From Bacteroidota bacterium (lineage in GTDB: Bacteria > Bacteroidota > Bacteroidia > Cytophagales > Cyclobacteriaceae), in assembly GCA_018267215.1 (NCBI GenBank), contig JAFDYX010000012.1, positions 1-47,146 of the forward strand: a DNA stretch of 47,146 nucleotides, read 5' to 3'. Below are positions 41,163-47,146 of this stretch, one piece after another (position 1 is the stretch's first letter; the number at the start of each line of letters is the position of its first letter). Under the pieces are notes generated by a model. The model made no database searches. It saw only the letters and a list, made by a program, of their open reading frames with translations, and had not been told where the DNA came from. A program made the position numbers and the translations under genes.

Positions 41163-41163
41163 C

Positions 41164-41745
41164 ATGGATGACCTCGTTGCATTAGACAAAAAGCTCCTTT
41201 TATTTTTCAATGGACAGCACAATTCTTTTTGGGATCCGGTGATGTATTATAGCACCGGCACACTGTTTTGGCTACCGCTCTATCTCATTTTGCTTTTTTT
41301 GATTTTTAAAAAATACAAAATCAACAGTTGGTATATTTTGGCAGGAGTTGCTGTTACTATTCTGCTGGCCGACCAAATTACCAGTTCGTTAATGAAACCT
41401 TATTTTGCCCGTCTGCGTCCTTCGCAAGAGCCTTCGCTGCAAGGACTTGTGCACTTGGTTCATGACTACAAAGGTGGTTTGTATGGGTTTGCTTCCAGCC
41501 ACGCTGCCAATACATTTGGTACGGCTGTTATCATCTGGCTGTGGCTGCGCCCCTATTTTCGTTTTGCCTGGGTTATTTTTATTTGGGCAGGCTTTATGAC
41601 ATATACCCGCATCTATCTGGGCGTTCACTATCCGGGCGATGTGGTGGTGGGTGCGGCCATCGGCCTATTATGCGGATGGATCGGATTTCGTTTTTCGAAA
41701 TGGCTGATTGATCGTATTCAAAATAAACTTACCTCCGCTTCCTGA
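41164..41745 (+). CDS. PAP2-family membrane phosphatase
   Basis: A 193-aa polytopic protein of the type 2 phosphatidic acid phosphatase family. The three motifs are 'KPYFARLRPS' (KX6RP), 'GFASSHAANTFG' (the PSGH variant SSH) and 'RIYLGVHYPGDVVVG' (SRX5HX3D with the first Ser replaced by Thr-Arg). The hydrophobic helices alternate as in bacterial undecaprenyl-diphosphate or lipid phosphatases. ATG 41164 is preferred over an upstream TTG within the kinase gene. It is read with the histidine kinase gene. Confidence 0.9.
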   Translation: MDDLVALDKKLLLFFNGQHNSFWDPVMYYSTGTLFWLPLYLILLFLIFKKYKINSWYILAGVAVTILLADQITSSLMKPYFARLRPSQEPSLQGLVHLVHDYKGGLYGFASSHAANTFGTAVIIWLWLRPYFRFAWVIFIWAGFMTYTRIYLGVHYPGDVVVGAAIGLLCGWIGFRFSKWLIDRIQNKLTSAS

Positions 41746-42388
41746 GTTCTGCGGCAATCTTGGTTACCCACAGAGCATACATTTTTTCAGAAGGATGAAG
41801 CCCATCGGCCACAATCATATCTGGTTTGCTGAGGCCTTCGCGCGAAATGGGTGTGATGTCTATAAACAGAACACCATACTTCTCTGCTATTTTTTCGGCC
41901 ATGAAATTAAAATGGTCTATGGCTGTTGATATTTTTTCTTTTCTTTTTTCTCCAAAAGGCGTATAGCCGTAATCGGGAATGGAAACGACAAAAACATTTT
42001 TGATTTGACCCTTCGCCAAATGGATGGCCGTCTTCAGCAGGTCTTCAAACTCAATTGAAAACTCATCCACCGATCTGCCTTGGTATTGGTTGTTGACACC
42101 GATCAGCAGCGAAACCAAATCGTATTCATTTTTTAGTTGTGCAATTTGGATGGCATTGGCTAAGTTATCCGTTCGCCAGCCGGTGGTAGCGATAATGGTA
42201 GTTTTGATTTTCTTCCCATTGCCCGACAACAATGTTGCCAATTGGTTGGGCCATCGAGATAATTCCGGCACCCCCTCACCTATCGTGTAGGAATCGCCCA
42301 GTGCCAGATAATTTTTATCGTTCGGTTGCGACATAGCTTTACCAGCCCACACAAGGCAAATGAAAATGAAAAGATTATTTGCTTGCAA
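41729..42388 (-). CDS. SGNH/GDSL hydrolase, exported
   Basis: A ~219-aa esterase-fold protein. Block I 'LALGDSYTIGEG' has the nucleophile Ser, block III 'LIGVNNQYQG' the Asn, and block V 'DGLHPSEKMYALW' the Asp/His pair. The N-terminus has a hydrophobic run before 'AMSQ', so a cleaved signal peptide is likely. No ATG gives that form: TTG 42388 gives a normal signal of about 20 residues, while ATG at 42334 would give a cytoplasmic version. The gene overlaps the 3' end of the PAP2 gene by 17 bases and the stop of the lipocalin-like gene by 14. Substrate unknown (acyl esters or sugar acetyl groups are common). Confidence 0.82.
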   Translation of the reverse strand: MQANNLFIFICLVWAGKAMSQPNDKNYLALGDSYTIGEGVPELSRWPNQLATLLSGNGKKIKTTIIATTGWRTDNLANAIQIAQLKNEYDLVSLLIGVNNQYQGRSVDEFSIEFEDLLKTAIHLAKGQIKNVFVVSIPDYGYTPFGEKRKEKISTAIDHFNFMAEKIAEKYGVLFIDITPISREGLSKPDMIVADGLHPSEKMYALWVTKIAAELRKRR

Positions 42389-42938
42389 ACGCAAGTGAAA
42401 TATTATAAGTAGTTGAGCTACCCACAAGGCTGTAAGCCAGCGTCATGTTGGTAGATGTTATGCTCGAAACCGTGAGCGGGCCGTTATACCCCAGCAGCAT
42501 TAAACTAATGTAGGGTTCATCTCCATTGGTGTTGTTATATTGATCGGCCGTAATAAAATCCTGCGTATCTACTACCAATGTCTTACCGTCATTGGTAAAA
42601 GCCCAACTTCCCTTTTCAACAGTGTTGGTATCACCCGCATGGCACGTGGTGGCGCCTTCAGAATGTACATAGCTTTGTGCAGGGTCATTTGTAAATTGAA
42701 ATAAATTATCCAACTCGCAGGCCGGTATTTGGTTAGAGGAAGTTGCACTAAATACCATTGTATTACCACCACTGCTTACGGTGATGGTAACCAAACTCCA
42801 GATTTTATTGGCGCCACTATTGCCGGCCAAGAGCGAAGCATTTGTTTGTGCTGCCGACAGTTTGGCTGAGTCTTTGTTGCAAGCGACTACAGCCAGCGCA
42901 ACTAACGCAATAAAAATAGAGGTAGGTTTCATCTTCAT
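42375..42938 (-). CDS. Lipocalin-like lipoprotein
   Basis: A 187-aa lipoprotein with lipobox 'AVVAC' (Cys20). The mature chain shows the Bacteroidota lipocalin-like pattern: 'IWSLVTITVSS', 'ACELDNLFQFTNDPAQ', 'ATTCHAGDTNTVEKGSWAFT', 'TLVVDTQDF', 'NMTLAYSLVGSS'. The two internal Cys (in 'ACEL' and 'TTCH') probably form a disulfide. Such proteins bind small hydrophobic molecules or are structural; none is characterised well. It precedes the SGNH hydrolase gene and overlaps it. Confidence 0.78.
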   Translation of the reverse strand: MKMKPTSIFIALVALAVVACNKDSAKLSAAQTNASLLAGNSGANKIWSLVTITVSSGGNTMVFSATSSNQIPACELDNLFQFTNDPAQSYVHSEGATTCHAGDTNTVEKGSWAFTNDGKTLVVDTQDFITADQYNNTNGDEPYISLMLLGYNGPLTVSSITSTNMTLAYSLVGSSTTYNISLAFASK

Positions 42939-43020
42939 AACAGAACGTGATTTAGTTTATCGTAAGATATTTTAAATACAAGTATAGCAATCTATTATTA
43001 ATTTGCGCAATAAAAAATAC

Positions 43021-43107
43021 GGAGAGGTGCCAGAGCGGCCGAATGGGACGGTCTCGAAAACCGTTGTGCGGGCAACTGTACCGAGGGTTCGAATCCCTCC
43101 CTCTCCG
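43021..43107 (+). tRNA. tRNA-Ser (anticodon CGA)
   Basis: The acceptor arms GGAGAGG (43021-43027) and CCTCTCC (43100-43106) pair fully, with G73 at 43107. The anticodon arm ACGGT-CTCGAAA-ACCGT places CGA at 43055-43057. The long variable arm expected of a class II tRNA is present, as is the T arm GAGGG-TTCGAAT-CCCTC. It reads UCG. The 3' CCA is not encoded (GCA follows the acceptor). Confidence 0.96.
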
Positions 43108-43134
43108 CATCGTTTTTTTCATCTCTCGGTTATC

Positions 43135-43163
43135 TTGTTGTGAAGAGTTCTTTTCTATCTTTG
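43135..43163 (+). promoter_or_regulatory. Possible promoter at the CHAT gene start
   Basis: TTG (43135-43137), 18-base spacer, then TATCTTTG (43156-43163), an exact TAnnTTTG. It ends three bases before the ATG at 43167, so transcription would begin at or next to the start codon. Confidence 0.4.
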
Positions 43164-43166
43164 GTT

Positions 43167-45815
43167 ATGGCGTTGGTACTTTTCAGAAAGAATTCTTCTG
43201 TTTTAAAAATCTCGGTGGTTCTATTTATTTTTTTGATCCCTCTCCATTTTTGTTTTGCTTCCGACTCCCTCCAAACAGCACTCAAGTTTCACCAAGCATC
43301 CAGATTTGATAAGGCACTGCCGATTTATATCTCATTATCTGAAAAGTATAAAGCCAAAAACGACTTTGGCAATTATGCGCTTTGCCAAGTGAAGATTGCG
43401 GACATCATCCGAAACTACGGAGGTACAAATATTTCTTTGCGATTGCTTGAGGCGAATCGAAAATTAGTGGAGGTGAAACTCGAACTCTTCTCATTGACTT
43501 CATCCCAAAACTTTATTGCTCAGGCGGAAGCATTTTATACCAATGGAAATCTGAAAGAGTTTAAGGCCGCCATCATGAACTCGATCAAAGTAAAGAAAGA
43601 ATTGGAGCTGCCGCTGAAATATCTCGCAGAAGATTATCTCCACTTGGGGCGTTACTATTTGGAAGTACCTGACCGAGTTGACAGTTGTTTTTATTGGTCG
43701 AACAAGGCTTTAACACTGGCAAAATCAGATAAGCATTTTTCGCAATACATTCTTCCAAGAATTTATAACCTGATCGGCTACTATTTCCATCCCAAATCCA
43801 TTGCCTATTTCAAAGGGAAAGAAGATTCGGCTAAGAGACTTTACATAGTTTCAAGAAAGTATTACGATTCTTCCCTCTCTGCCATCAACAAACAGCCATT
43901 GAAAGACGAATTGATGGCCTCCAAGACTTATCATAATCTCGGCAACTCGTTTAGCAATGAAGGCGATATAAGTAGGGCATTATATTATTATCGTAAGAGC
44001 CTTATCGTATATGAAAAATTTGGCTCGCCAACTGATCTTGTCGTTAAAGATTGGGTTATCGGTAAAGCATTTCTACGATCTCACCAAAACGATTCTTCCA
44101 TCGCCCAACTTCAAAAAGGTATTATCAGGCTCGTTCCGGGTTTTAAACCATCTTCTGCCAAAGAACTTCCCATGATGCAACCAACACTAAACGATCAATG
44201 GTTCGCAGCCTTAATTACTCTGAAAGTCAATAATTTTTTAAACAGTTATCAACAATCAAAAAATGTGGGCGACCTGCAAGCAGCTTTCGATCACTATCTC
44301 TATTCATTACAGTTCAACCAATACTTAGTTTCTAAATCAACGAACGAAAGCGAAACAATTAACTGGGCTCGACTCTTTGAAACTAATGCCTACCATAGAC
44401 TTGTGTCATTTGGGTATGAACTATTTCTACAAACCGGCAAGAAAGATGATATACAAAATGCCTATCCGCTAATAGCTTCATCGAAATATGCTTTTCTTGC
44501 CAAAGCTGTCATTGACCCAAAAACATTTAACTCAATAAATCTTTCACAGTTAGAAGGGGAAAGAAAAGTTGTAACAACGAATATTTTAAAAAGTATTCCA
44601 CAAATCACAGAATCAAAACTTGTTTCAATTCTACCTCACATCGAAAAAACGATAGCTCCGTCTTCCAAATCAAGTTTTGGAACTCAGTTTATTGATAAAA
44701 CAACCGTTACTGACATCGCCACCAAGCTTGCCAAAGAGAAGGCAGTATTGATAGATTTTTATGTGGTAAATGGAAATGAATTTTACATATTGACAATGAG
44801 TGAATCAGGCTTTGACATTTCTTTTAAAAGAATTTCAAATGATTTCATTACATCCGTCAAAAGATTAAACAAAAACCTTTTGTTGATTTCACCAAAAGAG
44901 TTTGCCTTACAGTCAAATAAGCTTTACAACGAACTTCTCGATTCTACTTTGAAGCAACTGCCACAAACCATAAAAAGACTCATCATTTGCCCCGACAACG
45001 TGCTGCAAGAAGTTGCCTGGGAGGCACTTGCTACTGACACACTCCATAGTAATCAGTTCAAAACGATTAATTACTTGGCAAAAAAATATACCATGCGAAC
45101 CGTATTGAAGCCAAGCCAAATAATTTCAGAGAACCAAAAAACAAATGGTGATTTCGTTGGCATTGCCTCTGATTTTGCAGTCTCTAAACGGTTTGCTCCC
45201 ATCCCTTTTTCAACCAAACTTGTGTCGTCTAAAGCAAAAGATTTTGATGGGAGTGTATCTACTTCTTTGCCCACCGATTCAATCAATACAACTATTTTTC
45301 ACATCGCTTCTCATGTGGTTGTTGATTCGGTTCAGCCGTACAATTCAACTATTTTTTTGAATGATGACAGTGTTAGCGTGGGCAACATCCCGAAGATGAA
45401 GGTAAAAGCCAATCTGGTAATTCTAAATGGTTGCCAAACAGGAAAAGGAAAATACATTTATTCGGAAGGTACGATGAGCGTAGCCCGTGCGTTTTGTTTG
45501 CTTGGTGCAAAAAGTTTGGTTACCACATTATGGAACGTGGACGACAAAGCCTCTGCCGATCTATTAAAACTTTTTTACGATAACATGGAGAAGGGCAAAG
45601 AACTTGATATTGCTTTGAGGGATGCCAAGCTAAACTTCATCGCACAATCTAATTCAGATGAATTGGCTAATCCGTTTTATTGGGCCGGGCTACAACTGAC
45701 GGGCAGTGCACAGCCTGTTTTGCGTACGAACAAGGCAGCCTACGCCTGGTATTTTGGCTCGTCCTTGGCTTTGCTTTCTTTTATTTGTATTTGGTATGTA
45801 CGAAGAAAGAAATGA
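43167..45815 (+). CDS. TPR-CHAT domain protein (caspase-like), membrane-anchored
   Basis: About 882 aa from ATG 43167 (GTG at 43140 is also possible). A signal-like hydrophobic N-terminus ('SVVLFIFLIPLHFCFAS') is followed by ~400 residues of TPR-type helices ('LMASKTYHNLGNSFSNEGDI', 'ISRALYYYRKSLIVYEKFG'). A CHAT domain follows, with catalytic His716 in 'FHIASHVVVDS' and Cys756 in 'LVILNGCQTGKGKYIYSEGT', then 'ARAFCLLGAKSLVTTLWNVD'. A transmembrane helix ('YFGSSLALLSFICIWYV') and RRKK end the protein. The CHAT dyad predicts caspase-like proteolysis in the periplasm. Its stop is two bases from the convergent anti-sigma-like gene. It directly follows tRNA-Ser, in AT-richer DNA than the his region. 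Confidence 0.87.
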   Translation: MALVLFRKNSSVLKISVVLFIFLIPLHFCFASDSLQTALKFHQASRFDKALPIYISLSEKYKAKNDFGNYALCQVKIADIIRNYGGTNISLRLLEANRKLVEVKLELFSLTSSQNFIAQAEAFYTNGNLKEFKAAIMNSIKVKKELELPLKYLAEDYLHLGRYYLEVPDRVDSCFYWSNKALTLAKSDKHFSQYILPRIYNLIGYYFHPKSIAYFKGKEDSAKRLYIVSRKYYDSSLSAINKQPLKDELMASKTYHNLGNSFSNEGDISRALYYYRKSLIVYEKFGSPTDLVVKDWVIGKAFLRSHQNDSSIAQLQKGIIRLVPGFKPSSAKELPMMQPTLNDQWFAALITLKVNNFLNSYQQSKNVGDLQAAFDHYLYSLQFNQYLVSKSTNESETINWARLFETNAYHRLVSFGYELFLQTGKKDDIQNAYPLIASSKYAFLAKAVIDPKTFNSINLSQLEGERKVVTTNILKSIPQITESKLVSILPHIEKTIAPSSKSSFGTQFIDKTTVTDIATKLAKEKAVLIDFYVVNGNEFYILTMSESGFDISFKRISNDFITSVKRLNKNLLLISPKEFALQSNKLYNELLDSTLKQLPQTIKRLIICPDNVLQEVAWEALATDTLHSNQFKTINYLAKKYTMRTVLKPSQIISENQKTNGDFVGIASDFAVSKRFAPIPFSTKLVSSKAKDFDGSVSTSLPTDSINTTIFHIASHVVVDSVQPYNSTIFLNDDSVSVGNIPKMKVKANLVILNGCQTGKGKYIYSEGTMSVARAFCLLGAKSLVTTLWNVDDKASADLLKLFYDNMEKGKELDIALRDAKLNFIAQSNSDELANPFYWAGLQLTGSAQPVLRTNKAAYAWYFGSSLALLSFICIWYVRRKK

Positions 45816-45817
45816 TA

Positions 45818-46546
45818 CTAAAATTGCTCGCTGAGGATTTTTAAAGCCTGCTCTTTGTATGAGTGGCCGGGTGTTTGGGCGATGGTTGAAAAGATAACAA
45901 AAGCTCTCTGCTTGTCACCTTTAGCTAAGTAACACAAGCCTAAACGGTATTCTGCCTTAGCATAGTAGGTTAGCGACTTGCCCGAAATGATTTCTGAAAA
46001 AGCTTTAATAGCCGTTGTTTGTTCGTTTAGCCGGAAAGCACTAACACCGATGTAGTACAAAACTGTGTCGTTGGGCGATTTGGCTTGCAATAATTTTTGA
46101 AAATGGAGCAGTGCATTATTATAATCGGCCGACTTAAATTCATTCATGGCATCGGCAAATGGTATGTTGCCGTGCAAGCCCATGGTGTTGGGTATCCCGA
46201 TTTCGGCCAGGTCGTATTTTTGAAGAGACCTGCTTTTAAAATAATACTTGTTGATCAGTAGCGCCAAGGCTACTACCAACAGCCCGGTAAATATTGCAGC
46301 CATTTTCCACGAGAATTGAATAGTTGATTTTTTGGTTTCCAGCGAGCGGTCGTGTGCTATCAGTTTTTCTTTCAGTTCTTCTGTGTATGCTTCGCTGATG
46401 CCTGAAATGATCGCTTTTCTAAGAATTATTTTCTTTCTAAATTCTTTATCATCGGCAAGCCTTGCCTCAACCGAATTAGCTGCTTCTTCGGTTAGTTTGC
46501 CTTGCAAATAATTATCTATCAACTCTGATTCTTCCATTCTGCTCAT
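45818..46546 (-). CDS. Membrane TPR protein, anti-sigma-like
   Basis: A 242-aa protein in three parts. The cytoplasmic N-terminus (~80 residues) contains 'LIDNYLQGKLTEEAANSVEARLADDKEF' (partial), the pattern of the short N-terminal segment of Bacteroidota anti-sigma factors (without the zinc-binding Cys/His residues). A transmembrane helix follows at ~80-97 ('MAAIFTGLLVVALALLI'). The periplasmic part has TPR-like repeats ('NNALLHFQKLLQAKSPND', 'TVLYYIGVSAFRLNEQTT', 'YAKAEYRLGLCYLAKGDKQR'). It is three bases after the sigma factor gene, as is usual for sigma/anti-sigma pairs. Anti-sigma function is inferred from the pattern and position. Confidence 0.75.
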   Translation of the reverse strand: MSRMEESELIDNYLQGKLTEEAANSVEARLADDKEFRKKIILRKAIISGISEAYTEELKEKLIAHDRSLETKKSTIQFSWKMAAIFTGLLVVALALLINKYYFKSRSLQKYDLAEIGIPNTMGLHGNIPFADAMNEFKSADYNNALLHFQKLLQAKSPNDTVLYYIGVSAFRLNEQTTAIKAFSEIISGKSLTYYAKAEYRLGLCYLAKGDKQRAFVIFSTIAQTPGHSYKEQALKILSEQF

Positions 46547-46549
46547 ATT

Positions 46550-47038
46550 TTAATTCAACATTTCTTTGATCCTCGATTTACTGATCCTGTTTTCTAAATG
46601 GCTCAGACATTCATATTTTTTCTTTTTGGCCACATCGGCATTTTTGTAGCCGACACGGGATGCAATAGATTCCATATCAAAACCTTTTTCGTAAAACATC
46701 TCTAAAATTTCTTTACAAGGCGAACCCATTGAGCGATAAAGTCTTTTCACCAGGCTAACCAGGTGCTCGTGCTCATAATGTTCATATATTCTGTTTTCAT
46801 TTTTAAAGTTTAAATTCTCGAATACCTTTTCTGCGATGTTCCTTCTCTTGATAGTGTTCAGGATAATATTTTTACCGATACCAAAAAGGTAGGTTTTAAT
46901 AGGTACTTCCAGCGACTCCAGTTTATCTGCCTTCACGTTTTTATAGAGGGCAATTACCGATTCCTGAAAAACGTCTTTTGCTTCTTCTACACTTACCTGA
47001 TGATGATGGATTGCCCAACTGATTGAAAGCTCCCCCAA
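46550..47038 (-). CDS. ECF-type sigma factor, 5'-truncated by an IS element
   Basis: The frame is 162 aa if it starts at TTG 47038, but the first codons lie in the adjacent insertion sequence and no ATG is available (a stop is at 47051-47053). Region 2 is seen as 'VSVEEAKDVFQESVIALYKN' and 'KTYLFGIGKNIILNTIKRR'. Region 4 shows 'EKGFDMESIASRVGYKNADV' plus 'AKKKKYECLSHLE', a helix-turn-helix. The ~40 residues that normally precede 'SWAIHHHQVSVEE' are missing. With regions 2.3-4 intact but the start lost, the sigma factor may be inactive or translated from the IS end. It precedes the anti-sigma-like gene. Confidence 0.8.
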   Translation of the reverse strand: MGELSISWAIHHHQVSVEEAKDVFQESVIALYKNVKADKLESLEVPIKTYLFGIGKNIILNTIKRRNIAEKVFENLNFKNENRIYEHYEHEHLVSLVKRLYRSMGSPCKEILEMFYEKGFDMESIASRVGYKNADVAKKKKYECLSHLENRISKSRIKEMLN

Positions 47039-47146
47039 AAACAGTAGCGATTATAAATAGAGTTTAATCGTTAAAATTGGGAGAAAATGAAAACAACAAA
47101 ATTCAGTGAGAGCCAGATCGTAGGCATTCTCAAACAACAGGAACAG
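47024..47146 (+). mobile_element. IS3-family insertion sequence, left end (continues past window)
   Basis: The end TGAAAGCTCCCCCAAAAACA starting at 47024 has the IS3-type TG...CCCCCAAAA terminal pattern, and a transposase OrfA start follows at 47087. The boundary is supported by the sigma factor's reading frame losing its normal N-terminus at exactly this point. The right end and target duplication are outside the window. Confidence 0.65.
47087..47146 (+). CDS. IS3-family transposase OrfA, N-terminus (partial)
   Basis: Twenty codons from ATG 47087 read 'MKTTKFSESQIVGILKQQEQ' and continue beyond the window. The [KR]FSExQIVxILK pattern is the start of the transposase_8 helix-turn-helix (OrfA) of IS3-family elements. 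AGGAG-like ribosome binding is absent; GGGAGAAA precedes the ATG. Confidence 0.82.
   Translation, partial: MKTTKFSESQIVGILKQQEQ

Noticed and set aside
43167..47038. Type III-E CRISPR (Craspase) locus
   Set aside because: TPR-CHAT and sigma factor are present, but there is no repeat array, no Cas7-11/gRAMP, and the CHAT protein has a signal sequence and membrane anchor, so only a parallel in logic is proposed.

Overview
The window looks like a chromosomal contig from a member of the Bacteroidota, most likely the Cytophagia/Cytophagales side of the phylum. The signs are a type IX secretion (CHU_C-type) C-terminal domain, many Bacteroidota-style -7 boxes (TAnnTTTG) with no Shine-Dalgarno sequences, lipoprotein and outer-membrane beta-barrel genes, a fused hisB, a fused hisIE and a long-form hisG in the order G-D-C-B-H-A-F-IE. 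No rRNA or CRISPR array was seen.

Layout. 1-2.5 kb is accessory DNA: what looks like one end of an IS21-type element, two hypothetical genes typical of mobile DNA, and a mobile mystery protein A/B pair (XRE regulator plus Fic protein) behind a 22-bp direct-repeat operator. 2.6-8.7 kb holds thioredoxin, a barrel protein with a basic repeat tail, an LTA-synthase-like sulfatase-fold membrane enzyme, a lipoprotein, a YfcE-type phosphoesterase, a 51-aa basic microprotein and a small barrel protein. 8.8-17.2 kb holds hisS, hutH, a T9SS cargo protein, ybaB, a glycosyltransferase, a PspC protein and a large OmpA-like/TPR lipoprotein. 17.3-22.9 kb has pdhB facing a minus-strand operon rpe - lpoB-like - COG3014-like - barrel protein - flavin reductase. 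23-29 kb has an ABC-F protein, a GIN-domain adhesin-like protein, a TerB-like protein, a frameshifted GNAT gene in AT-rich DNA, a NUDIX hydrolase and a TPR lipoprotein.

29.0-37.0 kb is the full histidine operon hisGDCBHAF(IE) followed by an SDR gene. In front of it is a complete-looking transcription attenuator: a 22-codon leader with four consecutive His codons, an antiterminator segment and an intrinsic terminator.

37-43 kb holds a Lpd-like flavoprotein that has lost both redox cysteines but carries a C-terminal CxxC, a histidine kinase fused to a probable SpoIIAA-like domain, a PAP2 phosphatase, an SGNH hydrolase, a lipocalin-like lipoprotein and tRNA-Ser(CGA). 43.1-47.1 kb is a second accessory stretch after the tRNA: a membrane TPR-CHAT protease-like protein facing a two-gene unit of an anti-sigma-like membrane TPR protein and an ECF sigma factor. 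The sigma gene lacks its N-terminus because an IS3-type element begins exactly there. IS-like DNA at both edges suggests the contig ends at insertion sequences.

The most interesting items are the his attenuator, the CHAT/anti-sigma/sigma module, and the cysteine-less Lpd homologue.
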